NCBI RefSeq assembly: GCF_030252345.1
Contig: NZ_CP126980.1
Location: 9,371,501-9,435,500, forward strand
Origin: Actinoplanes oblitus
Lineage (GTDB): Bacteria; Actinomycetota; Actinomycetes; Mycobacteriales; Micromonosporaceae
Direction of reading: 5' to 3'
Length of the DNA: 64,000 nt
In this document: one piece after another, positions 54,295 through 62,529 of the stretch
Layout of the letters: each line of letters begins with the position of its first letter
Numbering within the stretch: position 1 is the first letter of the stretch
Notes under the pieces: generated by a model
What the model was told of the DNA's origin: nothing
Databases searched by the model: none
What the model saw: only the letters and a program-made list of their open reading frames with translations
Program-made: the position numbers and the translations under genes

Positions 54295-54656
54295 GCGGCA
54301 CGCGCCTTCCGCAGGGTGACCGCGACGTCGCCGAACTCGTGCGGGATCGGGGCCTGCGGTTTGTGCACGGTGACCTCGGCGGCGGCCACCCGACGGTCGG
54401 CCAGGCAGACGTCGAGCAGCCGGTCGGCGAGCCGCTCCAGCAGGTTCACCGGCTCGCCGGTGAGCACCTCGACCAGGGCGGTCGCCAGCTCGCCGTAGTG
54501 CACGGTGTCGGCCACGTCGTCGGTGGCGGCGGCCCGGCTCAGGTCCAGGTCGAGCCGGACGTCGACGACGAAGTCCTGGCCCCGCTCGCGCTCGAAGTCG
54601 TAGACGCCGTGCCGGCCGCGGGCACGCAGCCCGGTCAGCGTGATCTGTCCGGTCAC
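54291..54656 (-). CDS. folB: Dihydroneopterin aldolase
   Basis: Converts dihydroneopterin to hydroxymethyl-dihydropterin. The 121-residue protein (from the GTG at 54656, preceded by GCGGGGAA) shows ITLTGLRARGRHGVYDFERE with the conserved glutamate, VDVRLDLDL, DTVHYGELATALVEVL, LLERLADRLLD and VTVHKPQAPIP with the catalytic lysine. A TTG at 54674 would add six residues. It lies 55 bp downstream of folP and overlaps folK. Confidence 0.95.
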   Translation of the reverse strand: MTGQITLTGLRARGRHGVYDFERERGQDFVVDVRLDLDLSRAAATDDVADTVHYGELATALVEVLTGEPVNLLERLADRLLDVCLADRRVAAAEVTVHKPQAPIPHEFGDVAVTLRKARAA

Positions 54657-54711
54657 CCGGTTCCCCGCAATCAACTCGATCCCCGCTGGGCGCGGGGCTG
54701 TGGGCGTACGT

Positions 54712-55641
54712 CTAGATCTTGCCGAGTCGCGGCGACCCGGTCGCGCGCCACACTGCCAACGCGTCGGCGGTCTCGCGGACCTGATGCACCCGGACGCCCC
54801 AGGCGCCGGCGGCGAACGCCAGCAGAGAGGTGGCCAGGGTGGCCGCCTCGCGGCCGTCCACCGGACGCGGCGTGCCGTCCGGCGCGGCCAGCAGCCGGCC
54901 CAGGTAGGTCTTGCGGCTGGCCCCGAACAGGACCGGGAAGCCGAGGTCGATCAGGACGTCGAGGTGGGCGCTGAGCGCCCAGTTGTGCTCGGCGGTCTTG
55001 GCGAAACCGAGACCCGGGTCGAGGATGATCCGGCCGGGGTCGACACCGGCCGCGATCGCCTCGTCGGCACGGGCCCGCAGCTCGTCGCGGACCTCGGCGA
55101 CCACGTCCTGATAGTCGGCCAGCCGCTGCATGTCGCGGGAGTGCCCGCGCCAGTGCATCAGGATCCACGGGCAGCCGGCGGCCGCGGCGACAGCCGCCAT
55201 CCCGGGGTCGGCCAGCCCGCCGGAGACGTCGTTGATCACCACGGCGCCCGCCGCGAGGGCCGCCTCGGCCACCGCCGCGCGAGTGGTGTCGATGCTCAGC
55301 CGGATCCGGGCGGCGGCCAGTGCCTCGATCACCGGTACCACCCGGGCCGTCTCGGTGGCGGCGTCGACACGCTCGGCGCCGGGGCGGGTGGACTCGCCGC
55401 CGACATCGACGATGTCGGCGCCCTGCCGGGACAGCGAAATGCCATGTTCGACGGCAGCTTCAAGATCAGCCCAGCGGCCGCCGTCGGAGAAGGAGTCCGG
55501 CGTGACGTTGAGGACGCCCATCACGACCGGGTGGTCCCGGTGCACCAGCTCGGCGCCGATGACCTGGGCCTCTGTCCGCGGAGTCAGCACTCGTCGAGAG
55601 TACGGGGCCGGGGTCGTTCGAACAGGTGTACGATGCGCCAT
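54712..55641 (-). CDS. folP: Dihydropteroate synthase
   Basis: Condenses p-aminobenzoate with dihydropterin pyrophosphate; the sulfonamide target. The 309-residue TIM barrel has MGVLNVTPDSFSDGG, DIVDVGGESTRPGAE (pABA loop), RLSIDTTRAAVAEAAL, INDVSGG, ILDPGLGFAKTAEHNW and LFGASRKTYLG. Its first 30 residues vary, so a downstream GTG (VLTPRTEAQ) is possible. It is divergent from the secretion-like operon. In M. tuberculosis the next gene upstream would be folE, which is not in this window. Confidence 0.96.
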   Translation of the reverse strand: MAHRTPVRTTPAPYSRRVLTPRTEAQVIGAELVHRDHPVVMGVLNVTPDSFSDGGRWADLEAAVEHGISLSRQGADIVDVGGESTRPGAERVDAATETARVVPVIEALAAARIRLSIDTTRAAVAEAALAAGAVVINDVSGGLADPGMAAVAAAAGCPWILMHWRGHSRDMQRLADYQDVVAEVRDELRARADEAIAAGVDPGRIILDPGLGFAKTAEHNWALSAHLDVLIDLGFPVLFGASRKTYLGRLLAAPDGTPRPVDGREAATLATSLLAFAAGAWGVRVHQVRETADALAVWRATGSPRLGKI

Positions 55642-55687
55642 GACGCTGATTCATCCATTCCTTCACCTTGGGTAACGAAACGGACGC

Positions 55688-55716
55688 TTGTTGCTCGCAA
55701 GTACGGGCCGTACTCT
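55688..55716 (+). promoter_or_regulatory. Putative promoter of the secretion-like operon
   Basis: TTGTTG (55688-55693) and TACTCT (55711-55716) are separated by exactly 17 bp, a good vegetative-type promoter. It points toward the pilin-like gene at 55885, leaving a leader of about 160 bases. Confidence 0.5.
55700..55714. promoter_or_regulatory. 15-bp palindrome overlapping the promoter (candidate operator)
   Basis: AGTACGG-G-CCGTACT has perfect 7-bp arms around one base. It covers the spacer end and most of the -10 element, the place expected for a repressor site. No regulator gene is adjacent in the window. Confidence 0.55.
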
Positions 55717-55748
55717 TCGGAACTGGGCATCATGAAGTAACCGAAGAG
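55713..55748 (+). promoter_or_regulatory. 8-bp inverted repeat in the operon leader
   Basis: CTCTTCGG (55713-55720) pairs perfectly with CCGAAGAG (55741-55748) across 20 bases. It overlaps the last bases of the palindrome, so operator binding and this hairpin may be linked. Confidence 0.45.
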
Positions 55749-55843
55749 AGCAGACGAGCATGGCAGTGCCCGAACGGCTCACTCGACGTGGTGAGCTACA
55801 GGCTGCACGATATGGGCGTTGCCGCAAGGCTTTACCACTGCAG

Positions 55844-55871
55844 CGTGTCCGCACCCCCCATACCGGACACG
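55844..55871 (+). promoter_or_regulatory. Hairpin abutting the ribosome site of the pilin-like gene
   Basis: CGTGTCCG (55844-55851) pairs with CGGACACG (55864-55871) around a 12-base C-rich loop. The GGGAGG ribosome site begins at the next base, so folding could affect initiation at 55885. Confidence 0.5.
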
Positions 55872-55884
55872 GGGAGGTTTACCG

Positions 55885-56181
55885 ATGATCGCCACCGAGC
55901 TCGCCGGACAGGTCGCGACGGCGTTCCATAGCGGTGTGCTCGCCGCCGCCGCGGAGCCCACGGGCATCAACACCTCGGGCATCGTCACTTTCTTTGCGAA
56001 AAACATCGCACCGATCCTGCTGGCGGTGCTCGGCGTGATCTTCATCGGCCGGGCCAGCCGCGGTGAGGTGTCCAAGGTCCTCACCAGCTCGGCGATCGCC
56101 ATCGTCGGCCTGGCCTTCATCGCCGGCGCGGCGACACTCTTCTTCGTCGGCGACTACCTGATCAAGCTGATCTTCAACTGA
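55885..56181 (+). CDS. Small two-helix membrane protein, VirB2/TrbC pilin-like
   Basis: A 98-residue protein with an N-terminal secretory-like stretch (GQVATAFHSGVLAAAAEPTG), then two helices (IAPILLAVLGVIFIGRA and SSAIAIVGLAFIAGAATLFFVG) joined by a short basic loop (SRGEVSK). Size and topology match VirB2/TrbC pilins. First gene of the type IV secretion-like operon, with GGGGAGG seven bases before the ATG. The pilin assignment rests on topology and context only. Confidence 0.7.
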   Translation: MIATELAGQVATAFHSGVLAAAAEPTGINTSGIVTFFAKNIAPILLAVLGVIFIGRASRGEVSKVLTSSAIAIVGLAFIAGAATLFFVGDYLIKLIFN

Positions 56182-56182
56182 G

Positions 56183-56545
56183 ATGCGGCTCCGGACCGAC
56201 GACGACATCTACCGGGCCCGCCTGGTCTATCTCGGCCCGCCCGGCTACACCCTGCCCGTCCACCTGCCGTACGCGCAGTACGGCATGTTCGTCGCGCTGG
56301 TGCCGCTCTTCATGGCCCTGCACTACCTGATCACGCTCGACTTCGACCCGTTCCCGGCCTGGGAGATCGCCCTCGCCATGGTCTCGACGTCGTACGTGTT
56401 CCGGCATGTCGACCCGGACCGGCCGGCTCGTGTCGTCATCCGCACCGCGCTCACCGACTGGCGCCGCACCCGCGAGCCCGCCGTGGAGCAACGCGATCCA
56501 CGACTTGTCGCCACTCGCATCCGGGTCCGGGAGGAGTTGGTATGA
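56183..56545 (+). CDS. VirB3/PrgI-like membrane protein
   Basis: A 120-residue protein with a soluble N terminus (ARLVYLGPPGYTLPVHLPYAQ), two adjacent helices (YGMFVALVPLFMALHYLITL; WEIALAMVSTSYVFRHV) and a cytoplasmic tail rich in Arg. The layout fits PrgI/VirB3, which in type IV systems sits beside the VirB4 ATPase. It begins two bases after the pilin-like stop. Its own stop overlaps a 12-codon reading frame (ATGA) that leads into the ATPase gene. Confidence 0.65.
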   Translation: MRLRTDDDIYRARLVYLGPPGYTLPVHLPYAQYGMFVALVPLFMALHYLITLDFDPFPAWEIALAMVSTSYVFRHVDPDRPARVVIRTALTDWRRTREPAVEQRDPRLVATRIRVREELV

Positions 56546-56580
56546 CCAGTTTGGCCATCCTCGGCGGTGTTGACGCATGA
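56542..56580 (+). CDS. Possible 12-codon coupling ORF (MTSLAILGGVDA)
   Basis: GAGGAG lies five bases before an ATG at 56542 that overlaps the VirB3-like stop (ATGA). The frame runs 12 codons and its own stop overlaps the ATPase start (ATGA at 56577-56580). It could hand ribosomes to the ATPase gene. Whether the peptide itself matters is unknown. Confidence 0.4.
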   Translation: MTSLAILGGVDA

Positions 56581-59500
56581 CCGGGAACATTCCGCGCGGG
56601 CATCCCGGCGCGGACGCCTCGAGGCCGGGCAGGCAAAGTAACGGTGTGCGCCCGGACAACTACTCCTCGGCAGAATCACTGGAAGACGTGGAAGAGCTGG
56701 TGGCCGCGCCCGGGCACGGTGGTGTCGCCGTGTTCCAGGCGCCGCACACGGTCCGGCCGACGGGGGCGCCGATGGACACCGCGATGGACATCGACTCGCC
56801 GTTCCTCGACCTCTTCGGCGGGACCGGGGCGCCCACCCGTCCGAGTGATCTTCCGGCGAACCCGGAGCCGACCAACGGGCATCATGCTCCGGCCACGGCG
56901 AACGGGCACTCGGCGCCGCCCACCTCGAACGGGTATCGGGGCGCGTCCCTCACCCGGGCTCCGGTCGCGCCGGACCCTGACTTCTACCCGGCTCCGGTCG
57001 CACCCGCCGCCAACGGGTCGTCAGCACCCGCCCTTGCCGGTCCCGCCGCCGCGGGCGCGCCGACTCGCCCGGACGGCCGGTCCGTTCCTGGCGGGCATCC
57101 GGTTCCTGACGGCCACACCGGTGCGAACGGGTCCTCGGTTCCGGGCGGGCCTTCCGTCCCCTTCGGGCCTCCGGTTCCCTTCGGGCCTTCCGTTCCCGGC
57201 GGGCCTTCCGTTCCGGACGCGCCCGGGGCCGACGATTGGGCCGAGTTCGACGAGTGGCCGCCGCAGCCGGCGCCGCCGATCGCCGCCGCACCACCGGCTC
57301 CGGTCGCGGCACCCACGCCGGCTCCGCTCGTCCAGGCGCCGGCTCCCGCGCTGCCGGTGCCCGTACCGGAAAAGGCCCCGGCCAAGCGCAAGGCGAAAGC
57401 CCCGGCCCGCCGGTCGGAGCCGAAGGCCGCCAAACCGGCGCCGCTGCGGCCGCAGAAACTCAAGTTCAGCGACCGCGATCCGGCCATCGAGCTGGCGATC
57501 AGCGAGATCGCCGGGCATCTGACCTTCACGCAGGGCACCGTGACGGCGTGGTACCACCTGCCCGAGGTGCGCTGGGCGTTCCGGCCGGACGCGGAGCGCG
57601 AGGCGCTGCTCAGCGCGATCTCCGAGCAGTACGCCGGCCTGGCCGGGTTCCGGCTGCACCTGCGGCGGACCACCCGGCCGTTCCCGGCCGACGAGTGGGC
57701 CCGCACCGTCGACTCGTTCACCAGCCGGCCGCTGCCCGACGTGCAGGGCGCCACCTCGTGGTCGGACCACATGGTCGGGGCGCAGCGTCACCTGCTCTCG
57801 ATGAGCCACGCGGAGGGGCAGACGTACCTCGGTGTCACGTTCGCCCGGCGCTCGCTCGGCGACACGTTCTCCGAGCGGATCCTGCGCGTCTTCGGCCGCG
57901 GCACGTCCGAGAACGAGCGGCGCAAGCTGGGCCGGACCGTCGAGCAGTTCGACGAGGTGCTGAACGCGTTCGGCATGCGCGGACGGCGGGTCACCCCGCA
58001 GGAGCTGGAGTGGCTGCTGTTCCGCTCGGTGGCGCTCTGCATGGCACCGCCCGGCCTGCTCTCCCCGGTCTCCAACGGCCACTGGGAGACCGGTGACCTG
58101 CTCGCGCTCACCGAGCAGGTCGAGCGCTACCGCACGCCGTACGGTTCCACCGTCAAGCTGGTCAACCGGATGACCGGCGAGGAGCGCCACGTCGCGGTCC
58201 TCTCGGTCGGCCGGATGGAACCGCTGGAGATCCCCGAGAAACACGAGCCGTGGCTGCACTTCCACGAGCGGCTGCCGTGGCCGATGGAGCTCTCCTCGCG
58301 GATCGACATCCTCGGCTCGAACAGCTCGTTCAAGAACCTGGAACACCGGCTCCGGATGATCCGGTCGCAGCAGCTGGACTACGCCGAGCACGGCATCGAC
58401 GCCCCGCCGGAGCTGGAGCGCCTGGCCAAACGCGCCCTGGTGATCGGCGACGAGATGACCACCGGCCTGCCCACCGACTCGGCCCGGGCACACGGCTGGC
58501 ACCGGATCGCCGTCGGCGGCGCCAACCGCGAGGAGTGCCTGGAACGCGCCCGGCGGTTGATCCAGCTCTACTCCCGCGAGCTGCGGATCTCCCTGCAGCA
58601 CCCGAAGAACCAGGACCAGCTGGCCCGCGAGTTCATCCCGGGCGAGCCGATCGCCAACACCGGCTACGTCCGGCGGATGCCGGTCAAGCTGCTGGCCGCG
58701 GCGCTCCCACAGGCCGCCTCCACGGTCGGGGACCGGCGCGGCGACCTGATCGGGCGGACCGCCGGCACCTGCCGCCGGCCGGTCTTCCTCGACCTGCACT
58801 TCCCGATGGAGGTGCGAGAGCGCTCCGGGCTCGGTGTCTTCGTCGCCGAGCCGGGTGGTGGCAAGTCCACGCTGATGGGCGCGCTCGGCTACCTGAACGC
58901 CCGACGTGGCGTGCAGGTGACCTTGCTCGACCCGTCCGGGCCGCTCGCCCGGCTGTGCCAGATGCCGGAGCTGCGGCCGTACTCGCGGGTGCTGAACCTG
59001 ACCGGTTCCGAGCAGGGGACGCTGGCGCCGTACGCGCTGATCCCCACCCCGATCCGCTCCGAGTTCTCCACCGGCCCGGCCGGCGACCGGGAGTACGAGA
59101 TCGCCGTCTCCAACGCCCGGGCCGAGCGCCGCATGCTGGTCCAGGACATCTGCTCGATGCTGGTGCCGCCGCAGGTGGCCAAGGAGGCGTCCACCGCGAC
59201 GCTGCTGCGGCACGCGGTACGGCAGGTCCCGGCCGAGGAGACGTCCACCCTCGACGACGTGGTCGCCACCCTCCAGGGCCTGGACGACGACGAGGGCCGG
59301 GAGCTGGCCAACCTGCTGCTGGACACCGCGGAGATGCCGCTCGCGCTGCTCTTCTTCGGCCGCCCGCCGCAGCACCTGCTCGGCGCCGACGCCGCGCTCA
59401 CCGTGATCACCATGGCCGGCCTGCGCCTGCCCGACCTGAAGATCGAGCGGGAGTACTGGTCAGCCGAGGAGTCCCTCGCCCTGCCGATGCTGCACACCGC

Positions 59501-60011
59501 GCACCGGCTCGCGGTCCGCCGCTGCTACGGCGGCTCGATGTCGTCGCGCAAGATGGTCGGCCTCGACGAGGCGCACTTCATGGAAGGCTGGCGGTCCGGG
59601 CGCTCGTTCCTGGTCCGGCTCGCCCGCGACTCCCGGAAATGGAACCTGGCCGCGCTGGTCGCCTCGCAGAACCCGCGCGACATCCTCGGCCTGGACGTGC
59701 AGAACCTCGTCTCCACGGTCTTCGTCGGCCGGATCGCCGAGGACCAGGAGATCGCATCCGAGGCGTTGCGGTTGCTGCGGGTGCCGGTCCACGACGGGTA
59801 CGAGGCGACGCTCGCCTCGCTGTCCCAGGTGGACACGTCGTCCCAGCATCGGTTGGGCTTCCGCGAGTTCGTGATGCGGGACGTGGACGGGCGGGTGCAG
59901 AAGATCCGCGTCGACGTTTCGTATGTCGAGGGTTTGTTGGAGCACCTGGACACGACGCCTGGGGCGGCACAGCCTGCGGTGGTGCCGCTACCGTCCGACC
60001 TGGAGGTTTGA
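56577..60011 (+). CDS. VirB4/TraC-type secretion ATPase with long disordered N terminus
   Basis: An 1144-residue ATPase. Residues about 1-290 are Pro/Gly/Ala-rich and likely disordered, including SVPGGPSVPFGPP repeats and a Lys/Ala-rich stretch (APAKRKAKAPARRSEP). The conserved part follows: an N-terminal VirB4 domain (about 300-700) and the ATPase core with Walker A EPGGGKST (758-765) and Walker B VGLDEAH (D997, E998), then LVASQNPRDILG. VirB4 proteins power type IV secretion and pilus dynamics. The start at 56577 is set by the overlap with the 12-codon frame; a GTG at 56646 is an alternative. Confidence 0.85.
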   Translation: MTGNIPRGHPGADASRPGRQSNGVRPDNYSSAESLEDVEELVAAPGHGGVAVFQAPHTVRPTGAPMDTAMDIDSPFLDLFGGTGAPTRPSDLPANPEPTNGHHAPATANGHSAPPTSNGYRGASLTRAPVAPDPDFYPAPVAPAANGSSAPALAGPAAAGAPTRPDGRSVPGGHPVPDGHTGANGSSVPGGPSVPFGPPVPFGPSVPGGPSVPDAPGADDWAEFDEWPPQPAPPIAAAPPAPVAAPTPAPLVQAPAPALPVPVPEKAPAKRKAKAPARRSEPKAAKPAPLRPQKLKFSDRDPAIELAISEIAGHLTFTQGTVTAWYHLPEVRWAFRPDAEREALLSAISEQYAGLAGFRLHLRRTTRPFPADEWARTVDSFTSRPLPDVQGATSWSDHMVGAQRHLLSMSHAEGQTYLGVTFARRSLGDTFSERILRVFGRGTSENERRKLGRTVEQFDEVLNAFGMRGRRVTPQELEWLLFRSVALCMAPPGLLSPVSNGHWETGDLLALTEQVERYRTPYGSTVKLVNRMTGEERHVAVLSVGRMEPLEIPEKHEPWLHFHERLPWPMELSSRIDILGSNSSFKNLEHRLRMIRSQQLDYAEHGIDAPPELERLAKRALVIGDEMTTGLPTDSARAHGWHRIAVGGANREECLERARRLIQLYSRELRISLQHPKNQDQLAREFIPGEPIANTGYVRRMPVKLLAAALPQAASTVGDRRGDLIGRTAGTCRRPVFLDLHFPMEVRERSGLGVFVAEPGGGKSTLMGALGYLNARRGVQVTLLDPSGPLARLCQMPELRPYSRVLNLTGSEQGTLAPYALIPTPIRSEFSTGPAGDREYEIAVSNARAERRMLVQDICSMLVPPQVAKEASTATLLRHAVRQVPAEETSTLDDVVATLQGLDDDEGRELANLLLDTAEMPLALLFFGRPPQHLLGADAALTVITMAGLRLPDLKIEREYWSAEESLALPMLHTAHRLAVRRCYGGSMSSRKMVGLDEAHFMEGWRSGRSFLVRLARDSRKWNLAALVASQNPRDILGLDVQNLVSTVFVGRIAEDQEIASEALRLLRVPVHDGYEATLASLSQVDTSSQHRLGFREFVMRDVDGRVQKIRVDVSYVEGLLEHLDTTPGAAQPAVVPLPSDLEV

Positions 60012-60012
60012 G

Positions 60013-61980
60013 ATGGTGCGGCGGGGGTTGGCGCTGTTTTCGACCTTGGTGATGATGGTGGTGGCGTCGGTCGCTTGGGCAGTCGCCGCCCCATCTAACG
60101 CTTACGCGGTTCCAAATAAACCTCCCAAGCCTACCGAAGCCTGCACTTTGAATGAGTGGAAAAACAACACTCAGCAGTGCGTTGACCGGCTCGTTGATGC
60201 TGTCGGCAACAAGACGACTTGCGATAATGCACCTACCCCAAGTACACCAGATTCCGGCTTGGCGGGCTGGTTCACGGAGATGCCGGAGGCGTCAACCGAG
60301 CCGGGCCCTAAGGGCATGTACACGCTCTATGGATATTCCGGATACAACTTCCCCAATTACGATCCAAATAGCGGTTGCATAGCATCAATAACCGAAGCAG
60401 ATTCTCACGTCGAATCAACTATTGCCAACGGCGAATTCATGCTGGCGACCGCAATCATCGGGGCTTCAAACGCACTCCGCGAGCGAGCCTGGGATCCTCA
60501 GTCCCTCTGGGGCTGGGCAGACACACTCGTACAGCAGGCGACCACCGCGGTATACCAAAAGGTTTTCACGGTCTTCGGAGTGATCACGCTCGCAATCGTA
60601 GGACTCTATCTTATCTGGCGTTCGCGGCAGGCGGACATGGGCGCCGCCACCACAACCGCAGGCTGGGCAATTCTCGTTATGGTTGGCGTTACAGCCATCG
60701 CAGCATGGCCAGTAAAGTCGGCCAACTTGGCGGATCAAACGCTGGTGACATCGCTGAACGTAATTCATGGCGCCATCGGACCCCAGCCAAAGACTGCCCA
60801 GAATGGAGCCGACTGCATACTCGGAAAAGCCGATGCGTGCACCGACAAGCGGCCCCCGGCCGTACGCGCCAGCGATACAGCCACCGAGACTGTTCTCTAT
60901 CGCAACTGGCTGCGAGGCGTTCTTGGATCCGCAGATAGCGAGACTGCACAGAAATACGGAATGGCACTTTACAGTGCACATTCTTTGCGATGGGATGAAG
61001 CGGAAACCATAAGGAAGCAGCCAGCTCTTCGGGATGGGATCCTTAGCCGTAAGAACGCCCAATGGACCGCCGTCGCGGAGCAAATCAAGACGGAGGACCC
61101 TGAGGCATACGAGTACCTTCAAGGCGCGAAAGGAATGGAACGGATCGGTTCGGGGTTCGTCGCAGTCCTTGCAGCCGCGATGTTCGCTATGTTCGACCTC
61201 ACTGCCTCCATACTGGTGTTGCTTGGTTTCTTGATATTCCGCTGGGCGGTCATTGCAGCACCCATCCTTGGCACGGTTGGCCTCCTTCGACCTGCAAGTG
61301 CAGGTATCCGACGGCTCGGCAATGCCGTAGTGGCGGCCATCTTCAACATTGCCATCTTCGGCACCGGTGCAGCGATCTATCTCTTTGCCGTCGACCTCAT
61401 CATGAACACAGCAACCCTGCCCGGATGGCTGCAAGTGGTTCTGGTGTGGCTGTGTGGCGTGGTCGGCTGGCTGCTGCTTCGCCCATATCGCCGCATCACT
61501 CAGCTCGGCGGCAAGGACAGTGCAGCGGCCATCGCCTCCGCCGGCTCCTGGCACCGTCGTTTCTTCCGCGACATGCGTGAGGCTGCGAAGCTTGAGGTTG
61601 CTGAAGGGGGCGGAACGCGGGAACCGATCATCGGCAAGGACGGTCGCGTAGTCTTCGTCGAACAGCGCAACCTGCGCCCCGAGGCCCGACTTGAGGATCC
61701 CGCGCACGCAGCGGCTACTCGAGGCGAGACGGTAGGCGCTACGCCAGATGAGTCCAGGCCCGCGCTTCCGACGCGTCCGGACGGCACCGAGACTGTGCGC
61801 ACTGACAAGCCTGTGGTGGAGACAACCAGCCGCCCCGTCCCAACTCGGACTCGACGTAACGCCGAATGGACCGAGCCCGACGTCGCGGAACGCCCCGCCT
61901 CCTATGCGATCTATCGGCCGGAAACGGGTGCCACCACCGAGGAACCGGCGACTCCGCGGGTGCGTTCCGAGGCCAGGTGA
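60013..61980 (+). CDS. VirB6-like polytopic membrane protein with signal peptide
   Basis: A 655-residue protein. A signal sequence (LALFSTLVMMVVASVAWAVAA) precedes a cysteine-containing extracellular region (about 30-150), then about seven helices (VFTVFGVITLAIVGLYLIW; AILVMVGVTAIAAWPV; VAVLAAAMFAMFDLTASILVLLGF; LPGWLQVVLVWLCGVVGWLLL), then a cytoplasmic tail rich in Arg, Glu, Thr and Pro. The layout is like VirB6/TrbL channel proteins. TGGAGG precedes the ATG at 60013, one base past the ATPase stop. Codon use in about 60080-61450 is strikingly AT-richer than in the neighbours (31 of 60 G/C at 60121-60180). Confidence 0.75.
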   Translation: MVRRGLALFSTLVMMVVASVAWAVAAPSNAYAVPNKPPKPTEACTLNEWKNNTQQCVDRLVDAVGNKTTCDNAPTPSTPDSGLAGWFTEMPEASTEPGPKGMYTLYGYSGYNFPNYDPNSGCIASITEADSHVESTIANGEFMLATAIIGASNALRERAWDPQSLWGWADTLVQQATTAVYQKVFTVFGVITLAIVGLYLIWRSRQADMGAATTTAGWAILVMVGVTAIAAWPVKSANLADQTLVTSLNVIHGAIGPQPKTAQNGADCILGKADACTDKRPPAVRASDTATETVLYRNWLRGVLGSADSETAQKYGMALYSAHSLRWDEAETIRKQPALRDGILSRKNAQWTAVAEQIKTEDPEAYEYLQGAKGMERIGSGFVAVLAAAMFAMFDLTASILVLLGFLIFRWAVIAAPILGTVGLLRPASAGIRRLGNAVVAAIFNIAIFGTGAAIYLFAVDLIMNTATLPGWLQVVLVWLCGVVGWLLLRPYRRITQLGGKDSAAAIASAGSWHRRFFRDMREAAKLEVAEGGGTREPIIGKDGRVVFVEQRNLRPEARLEDPAHAAATRGETVGATPDESRPALPTRPDGTETVRTDKPVVETTSRPVPTRTRRNAEWTEPDVAERPASYAIYRPETGATTEEPATPRVRSEAR

Positions 61981-61983
61981 CGC

Positions 61984-62529
61984 ATGTCGGGAATAGTCGC
62001 TCGCGCGTTGAACGCTCTTTTCCGTTCGCGATTGGGCATAGCGCTCGTCCTGATCGCCATCGTGCTGGCCGTGGTCGGTGTCGGCCGTCTCTTCTCGGAC
62101 GGCGAGTCGGCTTCACCGTCGCTCGGGCTGGGATCGCCGGCTCCGGCGATCAGCATCGATCCTTCCGAGGACGACAGTGTGGTCTCGTCCGAGGCGCCAC
62201 CAACACCCAGAACCAGCCCGGGGCGCGCTGAGCCCGAAGCGGTGGCCTACGCGTTCGCCTCGGCATGGGTGAGCCACACCGGCGTCACCTCGAAGAAGTG
62301 GCTCGACCGGCTGCTGCCGAACGCCACGGCTGATCTCGCGGATCAACTCCGAGGGGTGGATCCGGCCGGCGTCCCGGCTGACCGGGTGGTCGGCCGACCC
62401 AGCGTGAGCGCGGTCAATGACACGATGGTCAATGCGGTGGTGACGGTGAACTCTGGCCGGCTCAGCCTCCGCCTGGTGGCCCCGGACGGTCATTGGCTGG
62501 TCGACGGCATCGACTGGGCAGCGGCATGA
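61984..62529 (+). CDS. VirB8/TcpC-like membrane-anchored protein
   Basis: A 181-residue bitopic protein: a helix near the start (LGIALVLIAIVLAVVGVGRLF), a Ser/Pro/Glu-rich linker (about 40-80), and a C-terminal domain (PEAVAYAFASAWVSHTGVTS, WLDRLLPNATADL, VTVNSGRLSLRLVAPDGHWLVDGIDW) with the pattern of NTF2-like VirB8/TcpC domains. Such proteins link the outer and inner parts of type IV systems. Its stop overlaps the start of the muralytic gene (ATGA). Confidence 0.65.
   Translation: MSGIVARALNALFRSRLGIALVLIAIVLAVVGVGRLFSDGESASPSLGLGSPAPAISIDPSEDDSVVSSEAPPTPRTSPGRAEPEAVAYAFASAWVSHTGVTSKKWLDRLLPNATADLADQLRGVDPAGVPADRVVGRPSVSAVNDTMVNAVVTVNSGRLSLRLVAPDGHWLVDGIDWAAA

Noticed and set aside
55668..55931. 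A small 87-codon frame upstream of the pilin-like gene
   Set aside because: It covers the promoter and dyads, has no family features and runs into another frame of the pilin-like gene.
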